Shown one piece after another: positions 42,310 to 50,321 of a stretch of DNA of 64,000 bases (within the stretch, counting starts at the first letter, position 1; each line of letters starts with the position of its first letter). Under the pieces are notes generated by a model, which saw only the letters and a list, made by a program, of their open reading frames with translations, did no database searches and was not told the DNA's origin. A program made the position numbers and the translations under genes. This DNA comes from an uncultured Acetatifactor sp. (GTDB taxonomy: Bacteria > Bacillota > Clostridia > Lachnospirales > Lachnospiraceae). The stretch is taken from positions 1 to 64,000 of the forward strand of contig CAJTMX010000004.1 in NCBI GenBank assembly GCA_910577235.1. The letters run 5' to 3'.

Positions 42310-43710
42310 GTGATACATCAGTTTAAAAATAACGGCTACAATATTGTGATGGATGTAAACAGCGGGTCCATCCATGTGGTAGACGAGATCACATATGATA
42401 TAATCTCACTGATGGAACCGTTGGTTAATGAGGGAATCAGGGACGCGGAGACTCTAAAGGCCGCGGTGGTGAATCTGGCAAATGCCCGGTACAGCACCGT
42501 AGAGGTGGAGGAGGCCGTGGGGGAAGTGTTGGAGCTGCAGGAGGCGGGCCAGCTTTTCGCGCCGGATGTCTACGAGAATTATGTGTTTGATTTTAAAAAC
42601 CGCCAGACTGTAGTGAAGGCGCTGTGCCTGCATATCGCCCACGATTGCAACCTGGCTTGCCGGTACTGTTTTGCCGAGGAGGGAGAATACCACGGCAGGC
42701 GGGCGCTGATGAGCTATGAAGTAGGCAAGAAAGCGCTGGACTTTTTGGTGGCGAATTCCGGCGGCAGAGTGAATCTGGAGGTGGATTTCTTTGGCGGAGA
42801 ACCGCTGATGAACTGGCAGGTGGTCAAGGACCTGGTGGCCTACGGACGCAGTCTGGAGGAGCCGAACAACAAAAAGTTCCGCTTTACGCTGACCACCAAC
42901 GGGGTGCTGCTTGACGAGGAGATATTGGAATTTGCCAACCGGGAGATGGCCAATGTGGTATGCAGCATCGACGGACGCAGGGAAGTCCACGACAGGATGC
43001 GGCCTTTCAGGGGCGGGCAGGGCAGCTATGATCCGATCGTACCCAAGTTCCAGAGAGTCGCCCGGACCCGCGGGCAGATGAATTACTATGTCAGAGGTAC
43101 TTTTACTCACTATAATCTGGACTTTGCGGAGGATGTAAAGCATCTGGCTGACCTGGGATTCAAACAGATCTCGGTGGAGCCGGTGGTGGCGCAGCCCCAG
43201 GACGATTACGCCATTCGACAGGAGGATCTGCCCCGGCTGCTGGAGGAGTATGACGCGCTGGCGCTGGAGATGATAAAGCGCAGAAAAGAGGGGAGAGGTT
43301 TCAACTTCTTCCATTTTATGATAGATCTGGAGGGCGGTCCCTGTGTGGCCAAGCGCCTGTCGGGCTGCGGTTCGGGTACGGAATATCTGGCGGTCACGCC
43401 CTGGGGTGACTTTTATCCCTGCCATCAGTTCGTGGGACAGGACAAGTTTCTGCTGGGCAATGTGGAAGAGGGGATCACCAACACCTCGGTCAGGGACGAA
43501 TTCAAATGCTGCAATGTCTACGCCAAGGAGAAGTGCAGGAAATGCTTTGCCAAGTTCTACTGCAGCGGAGGCTGTGCGGCCAATGCCTACAATTTCAGCG
43601 GCGATATCAACGGCGCTTACGAGATTGGATGCGAACTGCAGAAAAAGCGTGTGGAATGCGCCATTATGATAAAGGTTGCAGAGATGGAGGAAGAGAGCGA
43701 CAATGATTAA
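42310..43710 (+). CDS. scfB: SCIFF radical SAM maturase
   Basis: Enzyme of 466 residues. An N-terminal peptide-binding region (about 1-95, RRE-like) precedes the radical SAM domain with the 4Fe-4S motif Cys113-x3-Cys117-x2-Cys120 (CNLACRYC), and a cysteine-rich SPASM domain fills the C-terminus (CGSGTEYL, CHQFVG, CRKCFAKFYCSGGC, CELQKK) for auxiliary clusters. It installs the thioether in the SCIFF peptide encoded 104 nt upstream. The start is GTG 42310 with GAAAGGA upstream. Its stop overlaps the secDF start by 8 nt. Confidence 0.95.
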   Translation: MIHQFKNNGYNIVMDVNSGSIHVVDEITYDIISLMEPLVNEGIRDAETLKAAVVNLANARYSTVEVEEAVGEVLELQEAGQLFAPDVYENYVFDFKNRQTVVKALCLHIAHDCNLACRYCFAEEGEYHGRRALMSYEVGKKALDFLVANSGGRVNLEVDFFGGEPLMNWQVVKDLVAYGRSLEEPNNKKFRFTLTTNGVLLDEEILEFANREMANVVCSIDGRREVHDRMRPFRGGQGSYDPIVPKFQRVARTRGQMNYYVRGTFTHYNLDFAEDVKHLADLGFKQISVEPVVAQPQDDYAIRQEDLPRLLEEYDALALEMIKRRKEGRGFNFFHFMIDLEGGPCVAKRLSGCGSGTEYLAVTPWGDFYPCHQFVGQDKFLLGNVEEGITNTSVRDEFKCCNVYAKEKCRKCFAKFYCSGGCAANAYNFSGDINGAYEIGCELQKKRVECAIMIKVAEMEEESDND

Positions 43711-45985
43711 GAACATGACAAGGAGCAAGGCAATCGTTATTCTGATCGTGCTGGTTCTGGCTCTGGCAGGCATCACTTATGTGGATATAGCCGGAGTGGA
43801 TGCCGATGGCAGAGGCAGCGCGTCGGATATCAAGCTGGGCCTGGACCTGGCGGGCGGCGTCAGCATCACCTATCAGGTGGTGGGAGAGGAGGAACCCAGC
43901 CCCACGGATATGGCGGATACCATATCCAAGCTGCAGCAGCGTGTGTGGAATTACAGCACCGAGGCCGTGGTATATCAGGAGGGATCGGACCGGATCAATA
44001 TCGAGATTCCCGGCGTGTCCGACGCCAATGCGATCCTGCAGGAGCTGGGGCGTCCCGGCGCGCTGTATTTTATCAAGCAGACAGGCTCTGACGGGACGGA
44101 CAACTACACGTCCCAGCTTGTGATGACGGAGGACGGCGGTTACGGATATGAGCACACTTTGAACCGCAGCCTGGAGGAGATCATCGCGGACGGCGGCGTG
44201 GTGCTGGAGGGGACGGATGTGATGGACGCGGAGGCGGCCACGCGCACGGACAATATGCAGAACCAGCAGATCGTGGTTGTCCTGACACTGACTGACGAGG
44301 GCACGGCCAAATTTGAGGAGGCGACCCGGGAGGCCTATAACGGCGGTGTGAACAGCAAGACCATCGCTATCTATTACGACGGAAATTTTGTCAGTGTACC
44401 GGTAGTGAGTTCGGTGATCAGCGACGGCAGTGCCCAGATCAGCGGTTCCAAGAACTTTGAGGAGGCGGAAAAGCTGGCCTCCACCATCCGTATCGGCGGC
44501 CTGAGCCTGGAACTGGAAGAGTTGCACTCCAAAGTCGTGGGCGCGCAGCTTGGTGTGGATGCCATTGAGACAAGCCTTCTGGCCGGAGCCATCGGTCTGG
44601 CGATCGTGATCGTATTTATGATCGCGGTGTACTTTATCTCCGGACTGGCCGCTTCTCTGGCACTGGGGATGTACGTGGCGATGATCGTCATGCTGCTGAA
44701 CGGCTTTGACATGACCCTGACCCTGTCCGGTATCGCCGGCATCATCCTGTCCATCGGCATGGCGGTGGACGCCAATGTGATCATTTTTGCCCGCATCCGT
44801 GAGGAACTGGCCACCGGCAAGACCGTGAAGAGTTCCATGCAGATCGGTTTTGACAAGGCTCTGTCCGCCATTATCGACGGCAATATCACCACGCTGATCG
44901 CGGCGGCGGTGCTGTGGGTATTGGGGCCCGGCACGGTAAAGGGCTTTGCCCAGACTCTGGCGCTGGGTATCGTACTGTCCATGTTCACGGCTCTGGTGCT
45001 GACCAAGCTGATCATGAGCGCCCTGTATACGCTGGGACTCAAGGACGCCAAGTGGTACGGCATCGGCAAGGAGCGTAAACCTTTGAATATTCTCAAACAC
45101 AGGAAATGGTTCTTTGGCGTTTCCGCGGCTTTGATCGCAGCCGGTTTCGTGGTGATGGGTGTCTTTATGGGAACCACCGGCGATGCGCTGAACCTGAGCC
45201 TGGAGTTTAAAGGCGGTACGGCTACCACGGTGACTTTCGGGGAGAGTAAGACTCTGGAGCAGGTCAACAGCGAGATCGTTCCCTATGTGGAGGAGATTGC
45301 AGGCAGCGGCGTACAGATACAGACCGTACAGGACAGCAGTGAGATTATTTTCAAATCGGATTCCCTGAATATGGAACAGCGTGAACAGTTGAACCAGATG
45401 TTTATGGAGCGTTTCGGCGTTGAGGAGTCGGAGATCATCTCGGAGACCATCAGCTCCACCATCAGCGATGAGATGAGCCGGGACACGATCATAGCCGTGG
45501 CTGTGGCCATCGTGTGTATGCTGATCTATATCCGTATCCGTTTCAGCGATATCCGTTTCGGCGCTTCCGGCGTAATGGCGCTGCTCCATGACGTGCTGGT
45601 GGTGCTGGCGTTCTATGCCGCAGCCAGAGTGTCCGTGAGCAATACCTTTATCGCCTGTATGCTGACCATCGTGGGATATTCCATCAACGCTACCATCGTG
45701 ATCTTTGACCGCGTGCGTGAGAATATGGCGGAGATGGGGAAAAAAGAGAGTCTGGAGGATGTGCTGAACAGAAGTATCACCCAGACATTGTCCAGAAGTA
45801 TCTTTACCTCCCTGACCACCTTTATCATGGTGGCGGTGCTGTATATCCTGGGCGTGACCAGCATCCGGGATTTCGCCCTGCCTCTGATGGTGGGTATCCT
45901 CTGCGGCGCTTACTCATCCGTCTGCCTGGCAGGCCCCATATGGTATGTGCTGCGCAAGAAGTTTCCGCCCAGGGCGAAGGCTTGA
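43703..45985 (+). CDS. secDF: Protein translocase subunit SecDF (fused)
   Basis: Fusion of 760 residues: a SecD half (TM1 at about 8-25, the LGLDLAGGVSITYQV motif, a large extracellular P1 domain, then five TM helices including GMAVDANVIIFARIREE) and a SecF half (from about 465, LEFKGGTATTV, with five further TM helices, TIVGYSINATIVIFDRVRE). It drives the late step of Sec export with the proton motive force. ATG 43703 lies within the end of scfB, so it is translationally coupled to the SCIFF maturase. Confidence 0.94.
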   Translation: MIKNMTRSKAIVILIVLVLALAGITYVDIAGVDADGRGSASDIKLGLDLAGGVSITYQVVGEEEPSPTDMADTISKLQQRVWNYSTEAVVYQEGSDRINIEIPGVSDANAILQELGRPGALYFIKQTGSDGTDNYTSQLVMTEDGGYGYEHTLNRSLEEIIADGGVVLEGTDVMDAEAATRTDNMQNQQIVVVLTLTDEGTAKFEEATREAYNGGVNSKTIAIYYDGNFVSVPVVSSVISDGSAQISGSKNFEEAEKLASTIRIGGLSLELEELHSKVVGAQLGVDAIETSLLAGAIGLAIVIVFMIAVYFISGLAASLALGMYVAMIVMLLNGFDMTLTLSGIAGIILSIGMAVDANVIIFARIREELATGKTVKSSMQIGFDKALSAIIDGNITTLIAAAVLWVLGPGTVKGFAQTLALGIVLSMFTALVLTKLIMSALYTLGLKDAKWYGIGKERKPLNILKHRKWFFGVSAALIAAGFVVMGVFMGTTGDALNLSLEFKGGTATTVTFGESKTLEQVNSEIVPYVEEIAGSGVQIQTVQDSSEIIFKSDSLNMEQREQLNQMFMERFGVEESEIISETISSTISDEMSRDTIIAVAVAIVCMLIYIRIRFSDIRFGASGVMALLHDVLVVLAFYAAARVSVSNTFIACMLTIVGYSINATIVIFDRVRENMAEMGKKESLEDVLNRSITQTLSRSIFTSLTTFIMVAVLYILGVTSIRDFALPLMVGILCGAYSSVCLAGPIWYVLRKKFPPRAKA

Positions 45986-46008
45986 AAATAAATATGAGTA
46001 ATAGAATG

Positions 46009-46044
46009 AAAGGGTTGTTCTTTTGTAGGGCGACCCTTTATACG
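46009..46044 (+). terminator. Probable terminator after secDF
   Basis: AAAGGGT (46009-46015) pairs with ACCCTTT (46033-46039), and a further G-C pair is possible inside; the loop is long (about 17 nt) and TTTATACG follows. Moderate strength at best. Confidence 0.45.
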
Positions 46045-46167
46045 TCTATATGGCGTTCCGATTCCTGGTTTTCATAAGGTATCTATAAATGTTTCACATA
46101 TACCTTCAGGCTATCCAAGGCCGTCGGGCAGGTATGGCACAGATAATTGCGTTCCAGGAGAACCAGC

Positions 46168-46302
46168 TTGGAGTTATCTGACAGGGCAGTAGAACTTTAT
46201 CAGCAATATTATGATCGGCTGGAAAAGGCGATGAAGTGCGATGCAGTGATCGGTGCGGGGGAAAAGGTGTTGGTAGGGCGCATAGGGCGACATCCCTATT
46301 AG
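46168..46302 (+). CDS. Possible small protein in the secDF-recJ gap
   Basis: Frame of 44 residues from TTG 46168 (GGAG 7 nt upstream) to TAG 46302. The product begins LELSDRAVELYQQYYDRL and ends VLVGRIGRHPY; amphipathic and protein-like in composition, without a recognised domain. The rest of the 347-nt gap between secDF and recJ holds a terminator candidate and no other supported frame. It may also be a gene remnant. Confidence 0.35.
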   Translation: MELSDRAVELYQQYYDRLEKAMKCDAVIGAGEKVLVGRIGRHPY

Positions 46303-46331
46303 CGGATTGTAAATGGCGCACAAGGAGCAAT

Positions 46332-48122
46332 ATGGAAAAATGGATGGTAGCCGCCAAAAAGGCGGATTTTGACGGATGGGCCAAACAGTTCGGCATCAGC
46401 CCGGTGTTGGCCAGGATCATCCGCAATCGGGACATTACAGAGCCGGAGGAGGTGGACAAGTTTCTGCATGGAACCCTTTCGGACTGTTACAGCCCCTGGC
46501 TGCTGAAGGGTATGGAGCAGGCCGTGGCAGTGATCGGGGAGGAACTTGACAGAGGAACAAAGCTCCGTGTGATCGGGGACTATGATGTGGACGGCATATG
46601 CTCCACCTATATCCTGACCCGGGCGCTGCGGGAGATGGGCGCAACGGTGGACACAGCCATTCCCCACAGGATAAAAGACGGATACGGGCTGAACGAGACT
46701 TTGATCGAGGAGGCGCACAGAGACGGCGTGGGACTGATCGTCACCTGCGACAACGGCATTGCGGCACAGTCTCAGATCGCGCTGGCGGCAGAGCTTGGTA
46801 TGCGGGTGGTGGTGACGGACCATCATGAGGTGCCCTATACGGAAAAAGACGGGCATCGAATCTGGCAGCTGCCCCCAGCGCAGGCGGTGGTAGACCCCAA
46901 ACAGGAGGGATGCGGCTATCCTTGGCCGGGAATCTGCGGGGCTGTGGTGGCTTACAAGCTGGTGCAGGCTCTGGGGGAAAAAAAAGGATATTCCGGGTGG
47001 GCCGGGCTGAAGGAGACATTGCTGCCTTTTGCCGCCATGGCCACGGTGTGCGATGTGATGGAGTTAAAGGATGAGAACCGCATTTTAGTGAGGGAGGGGT
47101 TGAAACGCTTTGCAACCTGTGAAAATCCTGGGCTGCAGGCGCTGATGGAAGTGTGCGGATTGGACCCGTCAGGGATATCCGCCTACCATCTGGGATTTGT
47201 GCTGGGCCCCTGCCTCAATGCCACCGGACGGCTGGATACGGCAAAGAGGGCGCTGGAACTGCTGGAGAGCCGGGACAAAGCGCAGGCCATGACCGCCGCC
47301 AGAGAGCTTAAGGATTTGAACGACAGCCGCAAGAACATGACTCTCAAGGGAGTGGAGGAGGCAGTCAGTCTGATTGAGGAAGACGGCGAGCCTGATCCGG
47401 TGATGGTGGTCTATCTCCCGCAGGTCCATGAAAGCCTGGCGGGCATCATTGCCGGACGGATCAAGGAGAGGTATCACCGCCCAGTCTTTGTGCTGACGAA
47501 GGGAGAGGAGGGCGTAAAAGGCTCCGGACGATCCATCGACAGCTACCATATGTACGACGCCATGACCCGCGTGAAACAGTATTTTACCAAGTTCGGCGGA
47601 CATAAAATGGCAGCGGGCCTGTCCATGCGTGAGGAGGACATAGAGCCGCTGCGCCAGGCACTGAATGCGAACTGCGGACTGACACAGGAGGATTTTGCCC
47701 GGCTGGTACATATAGATGTGCCCATGCCTGTGATTTATGCGGATATGGAACTGGCGCGGCAGCTGCAAAGCCTGGAACCCTGCGGCACGGGGAACCCCCG
47801 GCCCCTGTTTGCCCAGAAGGGGCTGTTTTTGCTCAGAGGGCGGCGTATCGGTGCCAAACAGAACTTTGCCAGACTCACGGTCAGGGCGGAAGGCAAGCTT
47901 CAGGAGCTTATGTATTTTGGGGATCTGGACGAGTTCTGCCTGCGTCTGGAGGAGAAATACGGAGGCGGCAGCGCGGAACGGCTTTTTGATATGGGCATTT
48001 GGGGTAAGGACTTTGCCGGAACTCGGGAATATGAGATAAATATCACATACCATCTGGGAATAAACCGCTATCGGGGACATGAGGAATTGCAGTTTGTTAT
48101 ACAGAATTTCTGTTTTGTTTAG
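46332..48122 (+). CDS. recJ: Single-stranded-DNA-specific exonuclease RecJ
   Basis: 5'-3' exonuclease of 596 residues. The DHH domain has VIGDYDVDGICSTYIL and VTCDNGIA, then VVTDHHEVP; the DHHA1 domain has GSGRSIDSYHMYDAM and KFGGHKMAAGLSM. A C-terminal OB-like region follows. ATG 46332 follows AAGGAG; the open frame reaches back to 46236 without such a site. The last four codons and stop overlap a 195-bp duplicated segment. Confidence 0.94.
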   Translation: MEKWMVAAKKADFDGWAKQFGISPVLARIIRNRDITEPEEVDKFLHGTLSDCYSPWLLKGMEQAVAVIGEELDRGTKLRVIGDYDVDGICSTYILTRALREMGATVDTAIPHRIKDGYGLNETLIEEAHRDGVGLIVTCDNGIAAQSQIALAAELGMRVVVTDHHEVPYTEKDGHRIWQLPPAQAVVDPKQEGCGYPWPGICGAVVAYKLVQALGEKKGYSGWAGLKETLLPFAAMATVCDVMELKDENRILVREGLKRFATCENPGLQALMEVCGLDPSGISAYHLGFVLGPCLNATGRLDTAKRALELLESRDKAQAMTAARELKDLNDSRKNMTLKGVEEAVSLIEEDGEPDPVMVVYLPQVHESLAGIIAGRIKERYHRPVFVLTKGEEGVKGSGRSIDSYHMYDAMTRVKQYFTKFGGHKMAAGLSMREEDIEPLRQALNANCGLTQEDFARLVHIDVPMPVIYADMELARQLQSLEPCGTGNPRPLFAQKGLFLLRGRRIGAKQNFARLTVRAEGKLQELMYFGDLDEFCLRLEEKYGGGSAERLFDMGIWGKDFAGTREYEINITYHLGINRYRGHEELQFVIQNFCFV

Positions 48123-48226
48123 GGTCATTTTATTCTTTGATTAGGATTTAGTCATATTTTGGACATATTTTGTGAGTATAGTGTATATAAGATAGTTGAT
48201 GAACTCACTATCTCCCCCCTCATAAG

Positions 48227-48271
48227 AAATAGCGAAGGCTCTGGCAGAGATACCGGAGCCTTTGCTATTTT
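48227..48271 (+). terminator. Terminator in repeat copy 1 (after recJ)
   Basis: AATAGC and AAGGCTCTGG pair with CCGGAGCCTT and GCTATT, a stem of about 16 bp with small interruptions, an 8-nt loop and TTTT at the end. It very likely ends recJ transcription. Confidence 0.85.
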
Positions 48272-48429
48272 GCGATATGGAAAGTACGGTTTTATTTTGA
48301 GTTTCTATTTTGTTTAGGGTCATTTTATTATTTGCTTAGGATTTAGACACATTTTGGACACAATTTATGGGTATAGTATATATCAGATAGTTGATGAACT
48401 CACTATCTCCCCCCCTCATAAGAAATAGC

Positions 48430-48459
48430 GAAGGCTCCGGTAGTGATACCGGAGTTTTT
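48430..48459 (+). terminator. Terminator in repeat copy 2 (before murE)
   Basis: GGCTCCGG pairs with CCGGAGTT (G-T pairs at the base), loop TAGTGATA, then TTTTTGC. It is the second, slightly diverged copy of the terminator at 48227. Confidence 0.75.
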
Positions 48460-48606
48460 GCATTGCAAAGCGTATGGAGAGAGGAAAATCTGAATCTTAG
48501 TCTCCAATAGCATGAATCCGAACAAGAAAAAAACATTTACATATGGGTGTCTGTCATTTATAGTAATAGATAGAAGAACTCCCCAGAGGAGAGAAGGAGA
48601 CGCACT

Positions 48607-50079
48607 ATGAAACTGATGGATTTATTGAGCAAATTGGATTACAAATGTATACAGGGAAACGTGGACAGGGAGATCGGAAAGGTGGTCTACGATTCCCGGA
48701 AAATAGAGAAGGGCTGCCTGTTTATCTGTATACCGGGCGCCAATTTTGACGGTCACGACTTTGCGGCCCAGGCAGTGCAGGACGGGGCGGCGGCGCTGGT
48801 GGTATCCAGGGAGGTTCCCCAGATCCTGGCCGGAGATGTGACAGTGATACGTGTGGAGGATACCCGGTATGCTTTGGCGTTCATCTCCGCGGCATATTTC
48901 GGCTATCCGGCGGAGAGATTGCGGGTGATCGGTGTCACGGGCACAAAGGGGAAGACCACGACTACCTATATGGTGAAATCCATTCTGGAAAACGCAGGAT
49001 ATAAGGTGGGCCTGGTGGGGACCATAGGAGCGATCATCGGCAGGGAACATATTCAGACAGGAAACACCACACCGGAATCCTATGTTCTGCAGGAATATTT
49101 TGCCCAGATGGTGGAGGCAGGGATGGACGCGGTGGTCATGGAGGTGTCCTCACAGGGATTGAAGCTACACCGTACCCAGGGCTTTACGTTTGATCTGGGG
49201 ATATTCACAAATCTGGAACCGGACCACATCTGTCCCAACGAACATGCAAGCTTTGAGGAGTATATGCATTGCAAGGGACTGTTGTTCAAGCAGTGCAGGG
49301 TGGGGATCGTCAACGGTGACGACTCTCATGTGGACGCCGTGCTGGAGGGACACACCTGTCAAGTGGAGCGGTATGGTATCGGGGGAAGTAACGATCTGCG
49401 GGCGGAAGATGTACGGCTGGTCAAAAAGCAGGGAGAACTGGGTGTTGCGTTCAGTGTGGAAGGGCTGATGGACTTTGAGGTGGAAGTGCCCACGCCGGGA
49501 CGTTTCAGCGTTTATAACGCGTTGACGGCTATCGCTATCTGTAGACATTTCAATGTGAGGGAGGACGATATTAAGCGGGCGTTGCTGGCGGTGCGAGTCA
49601 AGGGCCGTATCGAGATGGTCAAGGTGTCGGAACATTTTACGCTGCTGATCGACTATGCTCATAACGCCATGGCGCTGGAAAGTCTGCTTACCACGCTGCG
49701 GGAGTACGAACCCCACAGGCTGGTATGCCTGTTCGGGTGCGGAGGCAATCGCTCCAGACAGCGGCGCTTTGAGATGGGAGAGATCAGCGGCAGACTGGCG
49801 GATCTGACCATTATCACCTCCGACAATCCCCGATTCGAGGAACCGCAAGCCATTATCGACGATATCAAGACGGGGATGGAGAAGACCGGCGGAGCCTATG
49901 TGGAGATCAGCGACCGCAAGGAGGCGATACGCTATGCCATAGCCAATGGGCAGGAGGGTGATATCATCGTGCTGGCAGGCAAGGGGCATGAGGATTATCA
50001 GGAGATCAAAGGGGTAAAATATCCCATGGACGAGAGAGTTCTTATTAAGGAAATCTTGGAGGAGCAGCGGAATTCTTAG
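48607..50079 (+). CDS. murE: UDP-MurNAc-L-Ala-D-Glu:meso-diaminopimelate ligase
   Basis: Ligase of 490 residues that adds the third amino acid to peptidoglycan precursors. The ATP motif is GVTGTKGKTTTTYMV (about 110-124). The meso-DAP recognition motif DNPR is present (SDNPRFEEP, near residue 408), so the organism uses meso-DAP rather than lysine. ATG 48607 follows GGAGAAGGAG. It is alone here, not in a mur/fts cluster. Its stop codon lies within a repeat array. Confidence 0.95.
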   Translation: MKLMDLLSKLDYKCIQGNVDREIGKVVYDSRKIEKGCLFICIPGANFDGHDFAAQAVQDGAAALVVSREVPQILAGDVTVIRVEDTRYALAFISAAYFGYPAERLRVIGVTGTKGKTTTTYMVKSILENAGYKVGLVGTIGAIIGREHIQTGNTTPESYVLQEYFAQMVEAGMDAVVMEVSSQGLKLHRTQGFTFDLGIFTNLEPDHICPNEHASFEEYMHCKGLLFKQCRVGIVNGDDSHVDAVLEGHTCQVERYGIGGSNDLRAEDVRLVKKQGELGVAFSVEGLMDFEVEVPTPGRFSVYNALTAIAICRHFNVREDDIKRALLAVRVKGRIEMVKVSEHFTLLIDYAHNAMALESLLTTLREYEPHRLVCLFGCGGNRSRQRRFEMGEISGRLADLTIITSDNPRFEEPQAIIDDIKTGMEKTGGAYVEISDRKEAIRYAIANGQEGDIIVLAGKGHEDYQEIKGVKYPMDERVLIKEILEEQRNS

Positions 50080-50308
50080 CGGCAAGGCATCGCCGCGGCG
50101 GAACTCTAAACAGCAAGGCTCCACCGATGCCCAGAGAATTTACGGGTGCTGGTGCCCGGAAATTACTCTGCGGAAAATGGTATCGGAGGGGCTGCAGCGG
50201 AACTCTAAACAGCGAGGCCCCACCGATGCCCAGAGAATTTACGGGTGCTGGCACCCGGAAATTACTCTGCGTAAGATGGTATCGGAGGGGCCGCGGCGGA
50301 ACTCTATA
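50066..50308. repeat. Tandem array of two ~99-bp hairpin units plus partial copies
   Basis: Full units begin at 50098 and 50197; a degenerate partial precedes (50066, overlapping the murE stop) and a 13-nt partial ends the array at 50296-50308. Each unit starts GCGGAACTCTAAACAGC. Within a unit CAGAGAATTTACGGG and CCCGGAAATTACTCTG are complementary, and the flanking CCACCGATGCC pairs with GGTATCGGAGG, so each can form a hairpin of about 90 nt. The array fills the murE-priA spacer. Confidence 0.9.
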
Positions 50309-50321
50309 ATAGGAGAAAACA

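Larger units (their letters stand above)
48107..48483. repeat. 195-bp direct tandem duplication after recJ
   Basis: Copy 1 (48107-48301) and copy 2 (48302 to about 48483) match nearly base for base: both begin TTCTRTTTTGTTTAGGGTC, share GATAGTTGATGAACTCAC and a CCCCCCTCATAAG block, and end in a terminator-like hairpin. The left edge lies inside the recJ coding sequence (the last codons FCFV and the stop). The AGATAGT and ACTATCT segments in each copy can pair. Confidence 0.9.

Noticed and set aside
43664..45589. Long open frame on the minus strand opposite secDF (about 640 codons)
   Set aside because: The product is His/Gln-rich and low in typical protein features, there is no domain or RBS, and it mirrors the codon bias of the strongly supported secDF gene.
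48141..48536. Two minus-strand frames with a shared ending (GGDSEFINYLIYTI)
   Set aside because: The similarity is only the reverse reading of the 195-bp duplication and covers the terminator hairpins; no RBS. Kept as repeat, not as a gene family.
50296..50314. TATAAT before priA (and the same before prfC) as a -10 box
   Set aside because: It touches the RBS, so the transcript would begin at or after the SD; more likely part of an AT-rich RBS context.
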